Source: Petralouisia muris (lineage in GTDB: Bacteria; Bacillota; Clostridia; Lachnospirales; Lachnospiraceae). Taken from it: a stretch of 64,000 bases of DNA. Within the stretch, counting starts at the first letter, position 1, and each line of letters starts with the position of its first letter. Of this stretch, positions 62,651-64,000 are shown piece after piece. Position numbers and translations under genes: made by a program. The notes under the pieces were generated by a model. That model did no database searches, was not told the origin of the DNA, and worked only from the letters and a program-made list of their open reading frames with translations. The stretch spans positions 62,001-126,000 of the forward strand of contig NZ_SRYA01000001.1 of assembly GCF_004793545.1 (NCBI RefSeq). The letters run 5' to 3'.

Positions 62651-63390
62651 ATTTTCACCTCACCTGAAAATGGTTCTGTCAAAATCACTGTAATATTATC
62701 ATTTCCGCCGTAGTCATTGGCTGCTTCAATCAGTTCCTCTACAGCATCCTCTATATTCTGTTTCTCATTTATAATCTCAAAGATTTCCTCATCCTCCAGC
62801 ATATCCGTCAAACCGTCCGAACACATCAGAATCCGGTCTCCTTCTTTCAGCTCCACCTCAAAAAAGTCCACCTCTACATCATATCCGCCGCCTACTGCCC
62901 TGGTTATAATGTTCCGATCCGGATGCACTCTTGCAGCTTCCGGAGAAATTCCGCCCCGGCGCACCATTTCCTGCACATAGGAATGGTCCTTGGTGATCTG
63001 ACTGAAAGATTCAGATCCGGCCAGATACAGCCGGCTGTCGCCTACATTAGCCACGCACAGCTCCTGAGCCCGTATGGTGGCCACCACTACGGTAGTTCCC
63101 ATTCCTTCCAAATCAATATCTGTCTGGGCCTTTTCCATCACTGCCTGGTTTGCCTGACGGATTGCCTGACGGATGATGGCAACGGGCGATGCTTCACTGC
63201 TCTTCCTCACAGAATCCACAATCACTTCCACTGTATACCTGGAGGCGTAATCTCCGGCGTTGTGTCCTCCCATGCCATCTGCTAAAATAAACAGATTCGG
63301 CAGATTTCCAACCGGAGTCTCAGAAGTATACACATAGTCCTGATTCATTTCCCGCCTTCTCCCCTTATCCGTTTTGGAAAAAGTCTTCAT
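62644..63390 (-). CDS. prpC: PP2C-type phosphatase partner of PrkC
   Basis: Stp1/PrpC-family Mn-dependent phosphatase of 248 residues. FILADGMGGHNAGDYAS, CSDGLTDML and YGGNDNITVIL contain the metal-binding aspartates. Stop and start overlap by four bases with rlmN (ATGA) and by seven with prkC. It reverses PrkC phosphorylation. Confidence 0.96.
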   Translation of the reverse strand: MKTFSKTDKGRRREMNQDYVYTSETPVGNLPNLFILADGMGGHNAGDYASRYTVEVIVDSVRKSSEASPVAIIRQAIRQANQAVMEKAQTDIDLEGMGTTVVVATIRAQELCVANVGDSRLYLAGSESFSQITKDHSYVQEMVRRGGISPEAARVHPDRNIITRAVGGGYDVEVDFFEVELKEGDRILMCSDGLTDMLEDEEIFEIINEKQNIEDAVEELIEAANDYGGNDNITVILTEPFSGEVKIC

Positions 63391-64000
63391 GCTTCATCCT
63401 GCCTTTCTGAAAATCTCTTTCTTAATTGTCCACAGGCTCCGTCTATATCTCTGCCCATTTCCCTTCTTATAGTAACATTTATTCCATATTTTTCAAGTTT
63501 ATTTTTGAAATTCGAAATAACCTGTGCCTTTGGCTGCACATATTCCCGCTCCCGAATGGGATTCACCGGAATGAGATTTACATGACAGTTCATTCCCCGG
63601 ATCAGTTCTCCAAGCTGCCCTGCATCCTCTTCTCTGTCATTGACGCCCCCTACCAGGCTGTATTCAAAAGTAATCCGCCGCCCTGTTTTTGCAAAATAAT
63701 CCTTACAGGCTTTCACCACCTGATGAATCTCATATTTCTTTGCCACCGGCATCAATTTTTCACGCTTCTCCTGAGAAGAAGCGTGAAGGGACAGCGCCAA
63801 GGTAATCTGCAGCTTTTCCTCTGCCAGCCGATACATGGCCGGCACAATTCCGCAGGTGGAAACGGTAAGGTTTCTCTGGCTGATATTCATTCCGTTTTCA
63901 TCTGATATCAGCTGGATAAATTTCAGCAGATTCTCATAATTATCCAGAGGCTCTCCGGTTCCCATCACTACCACATGGGAAACCCGTTCCCCGGTATCCT
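63387..64000 (-). CDS. rlmN: 23S rRNA (adenine-2503-C2)-methyltransferase, 3' part
   Basis: Radical SAM methylase of rRNA and tRNA. The C-terminal 204 residues are in the window and the gene runs off the right edge. VVMGTGEPLDNYENL, LALSLHASS, FEYSLVGGVNDR and DIDGACGQLR (with the catalytic Cys) are diagnostic of RlmN. First of the rlmN-prpC-prkC-rsgA-rpe-thiN run. Confidence 0.95.
   Translation of the reverse strand, partial: DTGERVSHVVVMGTGEPLDNYENLLKFIQLISDENGMNISQRNLTVSTCGIVPAMYRLAEEKLQITLALSLHASSQEKREKLMPVAKKYEIHQVVKACKDYFAKTGRRITFEYSLVGGVNDREEDAGQLGELIRGMNCHVNLIPVNPIREREYVQPKAQVISNFKNKLEKYGINVTIRREMGRDIDGACGQLRKRFSERQDEA

Overview
The window looks like chromosomal DNA of an anaerobic, fermentative, spore-forming Firmicute, most likely a gut Lachnospiraceae. 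The grounds are a Bcd-EtfBA type butyrate operon, a YlmC/YmxH sporulation protein, a SleB-like cell-wall hydrolase, a PASTA kinase/PP2C pair, strong GGAGG ribosome binding sites and housekeeping proteins of clostridial type. No rRNA, tRNA, CRISPR array, phage or intact insertion sequence was recognised. Most genes lie on the minus strand.

Layout. 1-0.5 kb: 5' part of gpmI, with a two-unit repeat forming its 5' UTR. 0.9-6.4 kb: operon thl-hbd-bcd-etfB-etfA, lacking crt, with a Rex-like box and a possible attenuator upstream. 6.7-9.3 kb: coiled-coil/SleB wall hydrolase, divergent from a degenerate HD-GYP protein. 9.3-13.8 kb: galE, a NahK-like sugar kinase and a sugar nucleotidyltransferase with a divergent AraC regulator. 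13.8-16.4 kb: a 3 x 73 bp repeat, efp, rpiB, yqeG-like and nrdR. 16.4-29.2 kb: the accessory cluster discussed below. 29.5-36.8 kb: ylmC and a glycerol regulon (glpP, DhaS-like TetR, glpK, glpF, two flavoprotein oxidoreductases, DUF1667). 36.8-38.9 kb: a decayed segment with a broken adenine methylase and one small conserved gene. 38.9-48.6 kb: RNA methyltransferase, pfkA, dnaE, DUF2185/DUF4241 protein, lipoprotein, phosphohexomutase, CPBP protease. 48.6-50.6 kb: Lsa-type ABC-F gene with an attenuator leader. 51-55.4 kb: fucose-isomerase-like protein and xylulokinase with a divergent LacI regulator. 55.4-64 kb: MATE exporter, then rlmN-prpC-prkC-rsgA-rpe-thiN-ychF.

The best candidate for an undescribed system is the 16.7-29.2 kb cluster around a PucR/CdaR-type regulator. 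One arm encodes redox proteins: an iron-sulfur flavoprotein, a fumarate-reductase-like FAD enzyme, a NuoG-N/GltD fusion, and a NuoF C-terminal/ferredoxin protein without its NADH/FMN domain. The other arm encodes an SCP2-type thiolase, a DUF35 partner, a stand-alone ACP with an atypical Ser motif, a Pta-type acyltransferase, butyrate kinase, a DUF1097 membrane protein and a metallo-beta-lactamase-fold hydrolase, followed by the wreck of an OFA-family transporter. A similar TTGTG-N6-CACAA palindrome lies upstream of both arms, suggesting one regulon. My inference is reduction of an unsaturated substrate, thiolytic or retro-aldol carbon-carbon cleavage, and ATP recovery through an acyl phosphate. 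The substrate cannot be read from the sequence.

Regulatory sequence is unusually legible here: an antibiotic-type attenuator with a 7-codon leader peptide, a terminator in the glpP leader, a Shine-Dalgarno-masking hairpin before ylmC, operator-like palindromes at galE and xylB, and AraC-type direct repeats.
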